NCBI RefSeq assembly: GCF_003412455.1
Contig: NZ_QTJU01000001.1
Location: 1-64,000, forward strand
Reading direction: 5' to 3'
Length of the DNA stretch: 64,000 nucleotides
From: Deminuibacter soli
GTDB lineage: Bacteria > Bacteroidota > Bacteroidia > Chitinophagales > Chitinophagaceae
A program made the position numbers and the translations under genes. This document shows, in pieces, positions 35,130-44,208 of the stretch (the stretch's first letter is position 1; each line of letters begins with the position of its first letter). Under the pieces are notes generated by a model that worked only from the letters and a program-made list of their open reading frames with translations, ran no database searches and was not told where the DNA came from.

Positions 35130-35982
35130 CAATGTGCTGAAGCTGCTGCTGAAAATAGCGATCACGGCAGTGTGTATCTGGTATGTAAGCCGCAAAATAA
35201 ACTGGTCGGTATCCCTGCAAACGGTGGCCCGCAGCAATGCAGGCTGGCTGTTGCTGGCCGTACTGTTGTTTGTTGCTTCCAAACTGGTATCTGCCATACG
35301 TTTGAATACTTATTTCCACAATATACAGTTGCGGCTTCCCCAAAAGCTGAATATGCAATTGTACTGGCTGGGCATGTATTACAATCTTTTTTTGCCGGGC
35401 GGTATTGGTGGCGATGCATACAAAGTGATATTGCTGAGCAAACACTACCAGCAACCTGCCAAACAATTAACCGCAGCCGTACTGCTCGACAGGATCAGCG
35501 GCGTGGTTGGTTTAGGTATTCTCGCGGCCATTTATTACTATGCCATTTACCAGGGGCAATACTACAGCACCTGGCTGCCCATACTGGTGGTACCGGGCGT
35601 TGCAGCGTATTACCTGTTTGTAAAATGGCTGTTTCCGTCGTTTATCAAAGGCTTTTGGCCTACGTTGTGGATGGGCATAGCTGTACAGGCACTGCAGGTA
35701 TTGTGTGCATATGCCATTATGCAGGCTTTACATTTAGATGCACATTACACCGCGTATATTTTTATATTCCTGTTATCGTCTATTGTAGCGATACTGCCTT
35801 TTACGATTGGCGGACTGGGAGCGCGGGAACTGGTGTTTGTGTGGGGAAGCAAGCAGTTTTTACTGAACCAGAGTGAATCGGTATGTATCAGCATCCTGTT
35901 TTACCTGATCACCGTAGTGGTTTCGCTGGTGGGTTTAACATGGGTATACCGCAACCCATTAAAGCAAACAGCGGAAAAATAG
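35110..35982 (+). CDS. lysylphosphatidylglycerol synthase TM-region/flippase-like membrane protein
   Basis: 290 aa, about seven to eight membrane helices. The family pattern of the LPG_synthase_TM/UPF0104 group is visible: YYNLFLPGGIGGDAYKVILL near residue 95, LLDRISGVVGLG, and the C-terminal IGGLGARELVF. There is no aminoacyl-transferase domain, so it does not make lysyl-PG by itself. With the overlapping glycosyltransferase it is probably involved in moving or modifying a glycolipid (inference). Confidence 0.82.
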   Translation: MAAPRFNNVLKLLLKIAITAVCIWYVSRKINWSVSLQTVARSNAGWLLLAVLLFVASKLVSAIRLNTYFHNIQLRLPQKLNMQLYWLGMYYNLFLPGGIGGDAYKVILLSKHYQQPAKQLTAAVLLDRISGVVGLGILAAIYYYAIYQGQYYSTWLPILVVPGVAAYYLFVKWLFPSFIKGFWPTLWMGIAVQALQVLCAYAIMQALHLDAHYTAYIFIFLLSSIVAILPFTIGGLGARELVFVWGSKQFLLNQSESVCISILFYLITVVVSLVGLTWVYRNPLKQTAEK

Positions 35983-36015
35983 CTATTCCATATCCTGTAC
36001 GGGTATGGAATAGCT
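35981..36015. terminator. long hairpin between convergent genes
   Basis: GCTATTCCATATCC (35982-35995) pairs with GGGTATGGAATAGC (36001-36014), 13 of 14 positions. It begins inside the stop codon of the flippase-like gene. No T run follows, so it may be an mRNA 3'-end stabiliser instead of a classical terminator. Confidence 0.55.
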
Positions 36016-36034
36016 ATCCGCCTTGCGGTATTAA

Positions 36035-36256
36035 TTAATACTCGTCTTCGTTGAATAGAAAATCTTCCTGGCTCGGGTAATCGGGCCAGATATCTTCAAT
36101 GCTTTCATACACTTCGCCTTCATCTTCCAGCTCCTGAAGGTTTTCAACCACTTCAATGGGCGCGCCGGAGCGAATTGCATAGTCAATTAATTCGTCTTTT
36201 GTCGCTGGCCAGGGGGCATCCTCCAAGTAGCTGGCTAATTCTAATGTCCAGAACAT
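36035..36256 (-). CDS. DUF2795 domain protein
   Basis: 73 aa, strongly acidic (MFWTLELASYLEDAPWPATK ... ending DFLFNEDEY). The sequence matches the small DUF2795 proteins common in Bacteroidota, where the motif LEDAPWPATKDELIDYAIRS is very constant. Molecular role unknown. The family is short, single-domain and cytoplasmic. It is transcribed alone, with a good promoter about 110 bases upstream of the start. Confidence 0.85.
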   Translation of the reverse strand: MFWTLELASYLEDAPWPATKDELIDYAIRSGAPIEVVENLQELEDEGEVYESIEDIWPDYPSQEDFLFNEDEY

Positions 36257-36374
36257 AAGCCTTTAAATTTTATCCGGTAATAATGTTTTTTAAGGAAATA
36301 CATTTCCGTTCAAAATCCTTATCAAAAGATTTGCCGCAATACAACAGCTGACATTTCTTCCTTTGGATTTTTCG

Positions 36375-36405
36375 CAAATGTAATTGTTACAGCGGAATAA
36401 CCAAA
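36375..36405 (-). promoter_or_regulatory. promoter of the DUF2795 gene
   Basis: On the minus strand TTTG (36402-36405), 19 bases, TACATTTG (36375-36382). This is a close match to the Bacteroidota promoter and predicts a leader of about 110 bases. The remaining part of 36257-36589 shows only a possible TAAGTTTG -7 box (36478-36485) for the next plus-strand gene. Confidence 0.65.
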
Positions 36406-36589
36406 TCGGGGTTTCCACCACCGGTAAATAAATATAAAAAATTAACGCCGCCTGCATCTAAATAGCGGTAATGCAGGTAAGTTTGCGGCTACCCCGCCTG
36501 CACAAACGGCAGCCGGGTTTAAAAACAGCGCCAATACTACCAGCCGTTAGTACGCTACGCCTGCAGTACCGGCACCTTAAATATCAGCT

Positions 36590-37243
36590 ATGCTTGTTGC
36601 GCGGGACATTACCAAACAATACGGACAATTACAGGTATTAAAAGGCGTTAGCCTCGAGGTAAAAAAGGGTGAAATAGCCGCTATTGTTGGCTCATCCGGT
36701 GCAGGCAAAAGCACGTTGCTGCACATTCTGGGCACCCTTGATGCGCCCGGCCGCGGCGAAATATGGCTGAACAATGAAGCGGTTCACCAGCTGCAGGGCA
36801 AAAAACTGGCCGCCTACCGCAATACGCACATGGGTTTTGTATTCCAGTTTCACCACCTGCTGCCGGAATTTACTGCCCTCGAAAATGTGTGCATACCCGG
36901 CTGGATAGCAGGCCGTAAAAGAAAAGACGTTCAAACAGAAGCCACCCGCCTGCTTACCCTCCTCGGTCTCTCCCACCGCCTCGATAATAAACCACAGGCC
37001 CTCAGCGGCGGCGAACAGCAACGCGTGGCCGTGGCCCGCGCCCTCATTAACCAGCCCGATATTGTTTTTGCCGATGAACCTACCGGCAACCTCGACAGTA
37101 CCAATGCGCGCGAATTACACGACCTTTTTGTACGCCTGCGCAATGAGTTTAACCAAACCTTCCTTATTGTAACACACAACGAAGAACTCGCCGGTATGAG
37201 CGACCGCGTGCTGCACATGCGCGACGGGCAGATTGTGCCGTAA
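36590..37243 (+). CDS. LolD-like ABC transporter ATP-binding protein
   Basis: 217 aa cytoplasmic ATPase. Walker A GSSGAGKSTLLHILGTLDAP near residue 37, the family-specific MGFVFQFHHLLPEFTALENV, signature LSGGEQQRVAVARALI, Walker [15 protein letters not shown], and H-loop VTHNEEL. The pattern fits LolD (lipoprotein release) or MacB-type ATPases. No LolC/E or MacB membrane subunit is adjacent, so the partner is encoded elsewhere. It ends right before a repeat array. Confidence 0.85.
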   Translation: MLVARDITKQYGQLQVLKGVSLEVKKGEIAAIVGSSGAGKSTLLHILGTLDAPGRGEIWLNNEAVHQLQGKKLAAYRNTHMGFVFQFHHLLPEFTALENVCIPGWIAGRKRKDVQTEATRLLTLLGLSHRLDNKPQALSGGEQQRVAVARALINQPDIVFADEPTGNLDSTNARELHDLFVRLRNEFNQTFLIVTHNEELAGMSDRVLHMRDGQIVP

Positions 37244-37249
37244 ATCGTG

Positions 37250-37650
37250 AGCCTGGAAAACACCGAGAATCGAGAATCGAGACATCGACACGTCGAGACT
37301 ATCTTAGCGAGTGCCAATTTCGAGAATCGAGACATCGACACGTCGAGACTATCTTGGCGAGTGCCAATTTCGAGAATCGAGACATCGACACGTCGAGACT
37401 ATCTTGGCGAGTGCCAATTTCGAGAATCGAGACATCGACACATCGAGATTATCTTGGCGAGTGCTATTCTTTTTCGCCGGAGGCGATTTACACTAAACAG
37501 GCTTGCAGCTCGTAGCTAGAAGCTTGAAGCTGTTTTCCGGTCGAGACTATCTTGGCGAGTGCTATTCTTTTCGCCGGAGGCGATTTACGCTGAACAAGCT
37601 TGCAGCTCGTAGCTTGAAGCTTGCAGCTGTTTTACCGGGCTTTATAACGT
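37250..37650. repeat. left repeat array: 50-base tandem units plus CGTAGCT/GCTGCAAGC modules
   Basis: Four tandem 50-base units start at 37272, 37322, 37372 and 37422. Units 1-3 are nearly identical; unit 4 breaks off after about 40 bases. Each contains GAGAATCGAGACATCGACAC and GACTATCTTGGCGAGTG. From about 37455 the array changes to a second module (GCCGGAGGCGATTTACACT, then GCTTGCAGCTCGTAGCTAGA), which appears twice (to about 37634). The modules recur in inverted orientation at 43.76-44.18 kb. The array lies between the 3' ends of two convergent genes. Short open frames through it are artefacts of the 50-base period. Confidence 0.9.
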
Positions 37651-37746
37651 GTACCAGCTTGCGCCAAAGGTGAGTTGTTGCAGGCAGCCATTGAACCATT
37701 CAACCATCAAACCATTCTTCCATTTTCAAATTTTCAAACTTTCAAA

Positions 37747-38307
37747 TTACCTCGGTTTCCAGGGGATTTCCTGCACCTGCAGCTGGTGGCCGGCGTAGCG
37801 GGCGAGTACAAAGAGATAATCGCTGAGGCGGTTGAGGTATTTGAGTACGATGGGTTCTATAAAAAGCTGTTCTTCCTGCATGGCTACGCAAATGCGCTCG
37901 GCCCTGCGGCATACACAGCGGGCAATATGCGCGGTTGATACGGCAGCATGGCCGCCGGGCAGGATAAAGAATTTCATTTCAGGCAATACCGTATTCATGC
38001 TGTCTATTTCACTTTCCAGCAGTTCAATATCGCTTTCTTTTAAATCGGGAATTTTCATGCGCTGCTCCTTCTCAGGATCACAGGCCAGCGAAGCACCGAT
38101 GGTAAACAGCCTGTCCTGTATTTCGCGCAGCATGCTGATGCTGTGGGTATCATCGTTCAGCTGGTCGCCCAGTAAGCCTATGAAAGAGTTCAACTCATCA
38201 ACCGTACCATAGCTGTCTATGCGTATATGGCTTTTAGATACCCTGGTTCCGCCAATTAAACCGGTTTTACCCTTGTCGCCTGTTTTCGTGTATATCTTGA
38301 AGGCCAT
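37747..38307 (-). CDS. cob(I)yrinic acid a,c-diamide adenosyltransferase, PduO type
   Basis: 186 aa four-helix-bundle enzyme that adds the adenosyl group of ATP to cob(I)alamin. N-terminal KIYTKTGDKGKTGLIGGTRV (the ATP-binding motif), the DSYGTVDELNSFIG segment and the active-site stretch ARCVCRRAER are all typical of PduO-type enzymes. Full length, cytoplasmic. It provides adenosylcobalamin to B12-dependent enzymes elsewhere. Confidence 0.93.
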   Translation of the reverse strand: MAFKIYTKTGDKGKTGLIGGTRVSKSHIRIDSYGTVDELNSFIGLLGDQLNDDTHSISMLREIQDRLFTIGASLACDPEKEQRMKIPDLKESDIELLESEIDSMNTVLPEMKFFILPGGHAAVSTAHIARCVCRRAERICVAMQEEQLFIEPIVLKYLNRLSDYLFVLARYAGHQLQVQEIPWKPR

Positions 38308-38352
38308 GAAAGAATAATTTGAAAATGTGGCAATTTGAAACCACTCACACCA

Positions 38353-39057
38353 TTACACCACCGCTTCCTTATGCGCATTCAGCTTATCGGTTTCAATTAC
38401 CCCGTCACGCAGGCGTACTACGCGTTTGGCGTATTCGGCGATGTCTTCTTCGTGGGTAACGAGTACCACCGTATTGCCGGCGGCCTGAATTTGCCCGAAT
38501 ATTTCCATTACTTCCACAGAAGTTTTTGAATCGAGGTTACCGGTAGGTTCATCTGCCAGCAGCAGCGAGGGGTTGTTAACCAGTGCGCGGGCAATGGCTA
38601 CGCGCTGTATCTGGCCACCACTCATTTCGTTTGATTTGTGGTGACTGCGGTCTGCCAGCCCCACTTTGCGAAGTGCTTCCATGGCCCTTTCCATGCGTTC
38701 TTTTTTGGGAATACCGGCATAAATCAGGGGCAGGGCTACGTTTTCGGCGGCGGTAAGGCGCGGCAGCAGGTTAAATTGCTGGAACACGAAACCAATTTCG
38801 CCATTGCGTACATCAGCCAGCGAATCGTCGGGCATTTTACTTACATCCTGTCCGTTGAGTATGTATTTGCCGCCGGTGGGTGTGTCCAGGCAGCCGAGAA
38901 TATTCATGAGTGTACTTTTACCACTGCCCGAGGGGCCCATCAGCGCCACATACTCATTTTTAAAAATATCAAGCGTAATACCTTTCAGCACCGGTATGGC
39001 CTGGCTACCCATAAAATAGCTCTTGGTGATATTTTCGAGACGGATGATTGACTGCAT
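38353..39057 (-). CDS. MacB/LolD-type ABC transporter ATP-binding protein
   Basis: 234 aa ATPase. Walker [21 protein letters not shown] near residue 40, [20 protein letters not shown], signature [16 protein letters not shown] (MSGGQ instead of LSGGQ), Walker [14 protein letters not shown], and VTHEED. The TGG segment after the D-loop and overall length fit the MacB/YknY group that exports peptides, macrolides or lipoproteins. The permease is not adjacent. It begins one base after the gatC stop on the same strand, so the two are cotranscribed. Confidence 0.88.
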   Translation of the reverse strand: MQSIIRLENITKSYFMGSQAIPVLKGITLDIFKNEYVALMGPSGSGKSTLMNILGCLDTPTGGKYILNGQDVSKMPDDSLADVRNGEIGFVFQQFNLLPRLTAAENVALPLIYAGIPKKERMERAMEALRKVGLADRSHHKSNEMSGGQIQRVAIARALVNNPSLLLADEPTGNLDSKTSVEVMEIFGQIQAAGNTVVLVTHEEDIAEYAKRVVRLRDGVIETDKLNAHKEAVV

Positions 39058-39058
39058 A

Positions 39059-39349
39059 TTATTTTTTGATCACTTTCGGAACTTTGAAAAATGCTTCATC
39101 CTGCACAGGGGCATTGGCCAGGGCCGCTTCCCGGGATACAGAACCTTCCACCACATCTTCACGCCACACATTTACACTGTTGCTCATATGTAAAATAGGA
39201 TCCACACCTGTAGTATCCAGTTCATTCAATTTCTCTACAAAGGCAACCATACGCTGTAAATCATGTTGTATAGATGCTTTTTCCGCCTCACTGAACCGCA
39301 GCCTGGCCAGGTGGGCCAGCTGGTTAAAAACACCATCATTTATTTCCAT
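39059..39349 (-). CDS. gatC: Asp-tRNA(Asn)/Glu-tRNA(Gln) amidotransferase subunit C
   Basis: 96 aa. The start at 39349 ([20 protein letters not shown]) matches the family N-terminus; HLARL and the central [17 protein letters not shown] followed by DPILH are characteristic. GatC wraps around GatA and stabilises the GatCAB complex that corrects mischarged tRNA. GatA and GatB are not in the window. A TATTTTTG box just upstream (39355-39362) is too close to the ATG to be sure of as a promoter. Confidence 0.92.
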   Translation of the reverse strand: MEINDGVFNQLAHLARLRFSEAEKASIQHDLQRMVAFVEKLNELDTTGVDPILHMSNSVNVWREDVVEGSVSREAALANAPVQDEAFFKVPKVIKK

Positions 39350-39597
39350 GCTAACAAAAATAACTGAAACATTCATTCATGCTGCCGAAAAAATGGTTGA
39401 ATGGCAAACCGTCTTTTATCCTAATTTAAGGCGATAAAAGTTTTTTTGCCAAACAATCATCGATATTTACACTTTGATACGTCTATATATATAACGGACT
39501 GTAACCCCGTTTGTATCAAATGCATCTCCGGATATGGCGCCAATGCCATGCAGCCCTGAACCCGCTACCCGGTAATGCCAAAAGCCAATGGTGAAGC

Positions 39598-40983
39598 ATG
39601 CAGCAGGAAATATTTACCATATTTATTGTAGAGGATGATTTGTTCTACGGCTCAATGCTGGAGCACATGGTGGCACTGAACCCAGACTACCAGGTAAAGA
39701 AATTTACCTCGGCCGCCAGCTTTAAACAGGCCCTCCACGAAAAGCCGCACGTGGTTACGCTGGATTATTCCCTGCCCGATACCACCGGCGACGAGCTGCT
39801 GGCCATGATCAGGGAAATTAGTCCGGATACCAAAACCATCATGATCTCTGGCCAGGAAGACATACAGGTGGCCATTGACGCGCTTAAAAAAGGTGCCCAC
39901 GACTATATCGTAAAAAACGACGAGGCTAAAGACCGCCTCTGGATAGCCCTTCAAAACCTGCACGAGAATTTCGGACTGCAGCAACAACTCAATTCCCTGA
40001 AAGATGAAGTGGCCAGGAAATACAATTTCAAGAACATTATCGGAACCAGTCCGGCCATAAAAAAGGTGTTCGACCTGGTAGATAAAGCTTCCCGCACCAA
40101 TATCACCGCCAGTATTACCGGCGAAACCGGAACAGGTAAAGAGCTGGTAGCCAAGGCCATTCATTTTAACTCCATCCGTAAAGCCAAACCCTTTGTGGCG
40201 GTAAACATAGCCGCCATACCGGGCGATCTTATTGAATCGGAGCTGTTCGGCCATGAAAAGGGCGCTTTTACCGGGGCCGTAGTACGCCGTACCGGCAAAT
40301 TTGAAGAAGCCAACAAAGGCACCCTTTTTCTCGATGAAATTGGCGAACTGAACATTAACCTGCAGGCCAAGCTGCTGCGTGTGCTGCAGGAAAAGGAATT
40401 TTCCAGGCTGGGCAGCAACGACCTGTTAACAACTGATGTACGCATTATTGTGGCCACCCACCGCAACCTGGCACATGAAGTAAAAAGAGGGCGTTTCAGG
40501 GAAGACCTGTATTACCGCCTGCTGGGTCTGCCCATTCATTTGCCGCCGCTGCGCGAACGCGGGCACGATATACTGCTGATAGCAAAATACTTCCTCGAAC
40601 AGTTTTGCCGCGAAAACGATATGCCCGTTAAAAAGCTGTCGGTAGAGGCAAAAATGAAACTGATGACCTTCCCTTTTCCCGGTAATATCAGGCAGCTGAA
40701 ATCGATGATGGAACTGGCCTGTGTACTGAGCGACGGCGACGAGATAGCGCCTGTTCACCTCGACACCGGTGCTGCTCCTGCAACAGAAATGGCTGCCGGG
40801 GCCGGCGATCACCTAACCTTGAAACAATACACCACACGGATTATCCAGCAATACCTTGACAATAACGACGCCGATGTATTAAAAGTGGCTGCGCTGCTTG
40901 ATGTGGGAAAATCGACCATTTACCGGATGATCAGCAAAAATGAAGTGGTATTGCACAAGAACAAAATTGTGCACCACGGTTAA
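39598..40983 (+). CDS. sigma-54 dependent response regulator (NtrC family)
   Basis: 461 aa. REC domain (1-120) with phospho-acceptor Asp in VVTLDYSLPDTTGDEL and Lys in YIVKND. AAA+ domain (140-380) with Walker A GETGTGKELVAKAI, the RNA-polymerase contact loop ELFGHEKGAFTGA, and Walker B GTLFLDEIGEL. C-terminal Fis-type HTH (about 420-455, VAALLDVGKSTIYRMISKNE). The GAFTGA loop means it activates RpoN-dependent promoters. It is the first gene of a three-gene phosphorelay operon with the hybrid kinase 20 bases downstream and Hpt after that. Confidence 0.95.
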   Translation: MQQEIFTIFIVEDDLFYGSMLEHMVALNPDYQVKKFTSAASFKQALHEKPHVVTLDYSLPDTTGDELLAMIREISPDTKTIMISGQEDIQVAIDALKKGAHDYIVKNDEAKDRLWIALQNLHENFGLQQQLNSLKDEVARKYNFKNIIGTSPAIKKVFDLVDKASRTNITASITGETGTGKELVAKAIHFNSIRKAKPFVAVNIAAIPGDLIESELFGHEKGAFTGAVVRRTGKFEEANKGTLFLDEIGELNINLQAKLLRVLQEKEFSRLGSNDLLTTDVRIIVATHRNLAHEVKRGRFREDLYYRLLGLPIHLPPLRERGHDILLIAKYFLEQFCRENDMPVKKLSVEAKMKLMTFPFPGNIRQLKSMMELACVLSDGDEIAPVHLDTGAAPATEMAAGAGDHLTLKQYTTRIIQQYLDNNDADVLKVAALLDVGKSTIYRMISKNEVVLHKNKIVHHG

Positions 40984-41003
40984 TCACACAAAACCAAGTG
41001 AGG

Positions 41004-43352
41004 ATGCAGGTGGACAAAAACTTATCGGATATATGGTTGCATGCACTGGTTTCCAGTTTGCCTGATGCAACAATGATCACCGACCAGCATCGCAACATTT
41101 TGATCTTGAATCAGCTGTTTTGCGATTTGTTCGGTATTAAACAGGCCCCTGAAGAACTGGCCGGCTACAACTCGTCTGACCTGCTGGCCGAACACGGCGG
41201 CATACTCTCCGACCTTGCCAATGTAGCCAGCCGTTTACTGAACCTTTACGAAACACGGCAACAGGCAGACGGCGATATACTGCGGCTGCGCGACGGCCGC
41301 ATTATTGTGCGCTCACACCGCCCCATACACATCAAAGATCATTTTATCGGCCATTTATGGAGCTACCAGGATGAAACCGAGAAAATACGCATTACAGATC
41401 AGCTTAAAGAACAAAAAGCTTTTTACGAAGACATACTCAACAATATACCGGCAGATATTGCCATCTTCTCGCCCACGCATCATTACCTGTATATGAACCC
41501 CATCGCCATCAGCGATGCCGACCTGCGCAAATGGCTGATCGGGAAAACAGATGCAGACTACTGCATTATGCGCGGAAAGGATATGGCGATTGCAGAGAAA
41601 AGAAGGGCCATCTTCAAAAAAATAACGGCCGATAAATGTGAGCATTCCTGGGAAGAAAGGCTTATCAACAAAAAAGGAGAAGAAAGCTATCACCTGCGCC
41701 GCATGAGCCCTGTGTACGATGAAGCGGGCGCGCTGAAACTCATTATCGGTTATGGCATGGACATTACCGGGCGCAAAAAAATTGAGGAACAGATACTGCT
41801 GAGCGAACGCCGTTACCGCGATTTGTTTAATTACAGCCAGGCCATGATTTGCACGCACGATATGGAAGGCCGCCTGCTGGAAGTAAACCCCGCCTTTTGT
41901 GAAACACTGGAATTAACCGAAACCCAGCTAACCGGCTCGCTATTGCAATCATTGATACCAGACAGCGACAAATCAATGTTTGAAGATATTTACCTGCCTT
42001 CCATCATCAACAATAAAAAGGCAAAGGGCCTGTTCCGTATGCTTACGGCATCGGGCCGGCGCCTGTACCTGCTGTACCAGAACTACTATGTAAACCACCC
42101 TGATCAGCCGCCGTATGTAGTGGCTTTTGCACAGGATGTAACAGACCGCATTAAGGCAGAAAAAGAACTGAAAGCAGCCAAGAAAACGACAGATGAGAAC
42201 GCCAGGGCAAAAGAGAAATTCCTGGCCAATATGAGCCATGAAATACGTACGCCCATGAGCGGCATACTGGGCATTACCGCGCTGCTGCAAAAAACACTGC
42301 TTAACAACGAGCAGCAGGGATACGTTAACCTGCTCAACGATTCTGCCCAAAACCTGCTGAACATTATCAACGATATTCTCGATCTCGGTAAAATAACCGC
42401 AGGGGAAATAGTGCTGGAGAAGATTGAGTTTGATATTATCACCAAAATATCTTCCACGCTTAAACTGTTCCAGGTAAATGCAGCCGATAAAAAACTCGCG
42501 CTGTATTTCGATAACCAGATCGGGAACCGCTACACGGTAACCGGCGACCCAACCCGTTTTACGCAGATTTTAAACAACCTGCTCAGCAATGCCATCAAGT
42601 TTACCCACTCTGGCAGCATTGAACTGTATGCAGGCATAGAAGAAGAAACCGACGACGAAGCCGTGCTACACTTTTACGTAAAAGATTCAGGCATCGGCAT
42701 CGATGAAAACAAACTGATACAGATATTTCAGCCCTTTACACAGGCCTATGCCGAAACTACCCGCAAATACGGCGGCACCGGGCTTGGACTGGCCATTACA
42801 CAGAATTTAATTGAGCTGCAGCAGGGGCAGATATGGGTAGAAAGCAAACCCCGCAAAGGCAGCACCTTCCATTTTACGATTACCTATGCGAAACCCGGAA
42901 ATACTATGGCGCAATCACTCAACACGTCTGTTAGCAGACCTTCCCGGGTAAGCAACCAGCTGGGGCAGTTAAAAGTGCTGCTGGCCGAAGACAACGACAT
43001 TAACCAGCTGCTGGCCAAAAGCATTTTGCAATACTGGGGCTTTGAAACAAAAGTTGCCACCAATGGCAATGAAGCTGTGCAACTGGTACGTAAAGAACAA
43101 TTCGACATCATCCTGATGGACATACAGATGCCGGAAAAAAGCGGCATTGAAGCTGCCATGGAAATACGCGCCATGGCCGATAAACAAAAGCAGCAGATAC
43201 CCATCATTGCCTTAACAGCCAATGCGCTGAAAGGTGAAGAAATGAAATACTTTGCAGCCGGCATGAACGATTATCTTACCAAACCATTTAATGAACACGA
43301 GCTGTATACAGTAATAACCCGCGTTTACCAGTCAAAACGAAACCCCTTGTGA
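41004..43352 (+). CDS. PAS-domain hybrid sensor histidine kinase
   Basis: 782 aa, no clear membrane segment, so a cytoplasmic sensor. Three PAS domains (about 5-115, 135-255, 262-385) precede a HisKA domain with the phosphorylated His in FLANMSHEIRTPMSGILG, a HATPase domain (ILNNLLSNAIKFT, KDSGIGID, GGTGLGLAI), and a C-terminal receiver (LLAEDNDIN, ILMDIQMPEKSG with the acceptor Asp). The ATG at 41004 is preferred over the GTG at 40998. Hybrid kinases need an Hpt partner, and one is encoded directly downstream with a 1-base overlap. Confidence 0.94.
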   Translation: MQVDKNLSDIWLHALVSSLPDATMITDQHRNILILNQLFCDLFGIKQAPEELAGYNSSDLLAEHGGILSDLANVASRLLNLYETRQQADGDILRLRDGRIIVRSHRPIHIKDHFIGHLWSYQDETEKIRITDQLKEQKAFYEDILNNIPADIAIFSPTHHYLYMNPIAISDADLRKWLIGKTDADYCIMRGKDMAIAEKRRAIFKKITADKCEHSWEERLINKKGEESYHLRRMSPVYDEAGALKLIIGYGMDITGRKKIEEQILLSERRYRDLFNYSQAMICTHDMEGRLLEVNPAFCETLELTETQLTGSLLQSLIPDSDKSMFEDIYLPSIINNKKAKGLFRMLTASGRRLYLLYQNYYVNHPDQPPYVVAFAQDVTDRIKAEKELKAAKKTTDENARAKEKFLANMSHEIRTPMSGILGITALLQKTLLNNEQQGYVNLLNDSAQNLLNIINDILDLGKITAGEIVLEKIEFDIITKISSTLKLFQVNAADKKLALYFDNQIGNRYTVTGDPTRFTQILNNLLSNAIKFTHSGSIELYAGIEEETDDEAVLHFYVKDSGIGIDENKLIQIFQPFTQAYAETTRKYGGTGLGLAITQNLIELQQGQIWVESKPRKGSTFHFTITYAKPGNTMAQSLNTSVSRPSRVSNQLGQLKVLLAEDNDINQLLAKSILQYWGFETKVATNGNEAVQLVRKEQFDIILMDIQMPEKSGIEAAMEIRAMADKQKQQIPIIALTANALKGEEMKYFAAGMNDYLTKPFNEHELYTVITRVYQSKRNPL

Positions 43353-43732
43353 TGAATATGACACATTACGCTTCACAGCCGGAGAACAACAACAGGTTAT
43401 ACGACCTAACGTTGGTAAAGGAAATTGCCCGCGGCAATATGGACTTTATCAAAAGCCTGTGCCAGGTATTTATCACAAGCGCACCCATTAACCTTGCAGA
43501 GATGAAAACAACGGCTGCTGCCGGCGATTGGGACCGGGTGGCCAGGCTGGCGCACAAACTTAAATCCACCATCGATACCATGCACATTGAAGAGGCGCGC
43601 AGGCTGGTACGTGAAATAGAAAACAGCGCCCGCGACCAGCAACAAACCAATACCATCGATGGCAATATCAGCCGTATTGAAACCCTGGTAGCCATTGCCA
43701 CCAGCCAACTGAAAGAAGATTTTCATTTGTAG
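43352..43732 (+). CDS. Hpt domain phosphotransfer protein
   Basis: 126 aa. The central helix ARLAHKLKSTIDTMHIEEA holds the transfer His in the HxLKS pattern of Hpt domains. Residues 20-110 form the four-helix bundle. The ATG overlaps the kinase stop (TGATG), a sign of coupled translation. It should carry phosphate from the receiver of the hybrid kinase to the sigma-54 regulator encoded first in the operon. Confidence 0.9.
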   Translation: MNMTHYASQPENNNRLYDLTLVKEIARGNMDFIKSLCQVFITSAPINLAEMKTTAAAGDWDRVARLAHKLKSTIDTMHIEEARRLVREIENSARDQQQTNTIDGNISRIETLVAIATSQLKEDFHL

Positions 43733-43761
43733 AAAAAAACAGCCGTTAGCTGATAGCCATT

Positions 43762-44180
43762 AAGAAAAACAGCTGCAAGCTTCTAGCTACGAGCTGCAAG
43801 CCTGTTTAGTGTAAATCGCCTGCGGCGACAAGCATAATACTCGCTAAAGATAGTCTCAACAAGAAAAACAGCTGCAAGCTTCTAGCTACGAGCTGCAAGC
43901 CTGTTTGGTGTAAATCGCCTGCGGCGACAAGCATAATACTCGCTAAGATAGTCTCAACAAGAAAAACAGCTGCAAGCTTCTAGCTACGAGCTGCAAGCCT
44001 GTTTAGTGTAAATCGCCTGCGGCGACAAGCATAATACTCGCTAAGATAGTCTCAACAAGAAAAACAGCTGCAAGCTTCTAGTTACGAGCTGCAAGCCTGT
44101 TTAGTGTAAATCGCCTGCGGCGACAAGCATAATACTCGCTAAAGATAGTCTCGACGTGTCGATGTCTCGATTCTCGATGG
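43762..44180. repeat. right repeat array: four 98-99-base tandem units, inverted relative to the 37 kb array
   Basis: Units start at 43762, 43861, 43959 and 44057. Each reads AAGAAAAACAGCTGCAAGC, CTAGCTACGAGCTGCAAGCC, GTGTAAATCGCCTGCGGCGA, ACTCGCTAA(A)GATAGTCTC. The last unit continues into GACGTGTCGATGTCTCGATT and CTCGATGGTTTTCC, the reverse complement of the start of the 37.27 kb array, including its flank. It lies between the convergent Hpt and dsbD genes. Homogeneity between units is very high, which suggests recent expansion. Confidence 0.9.
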
Positions 44181-44208
44181 TTTTCCAACTCACGATTCAC
44201 GCTCTCGC

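Noticed and set aside
37272-44180. Repeat arrays considered as CRISPR
   Set aside because: Units are head-to-tail without unique spacers of constant length, and no cas genes are present.
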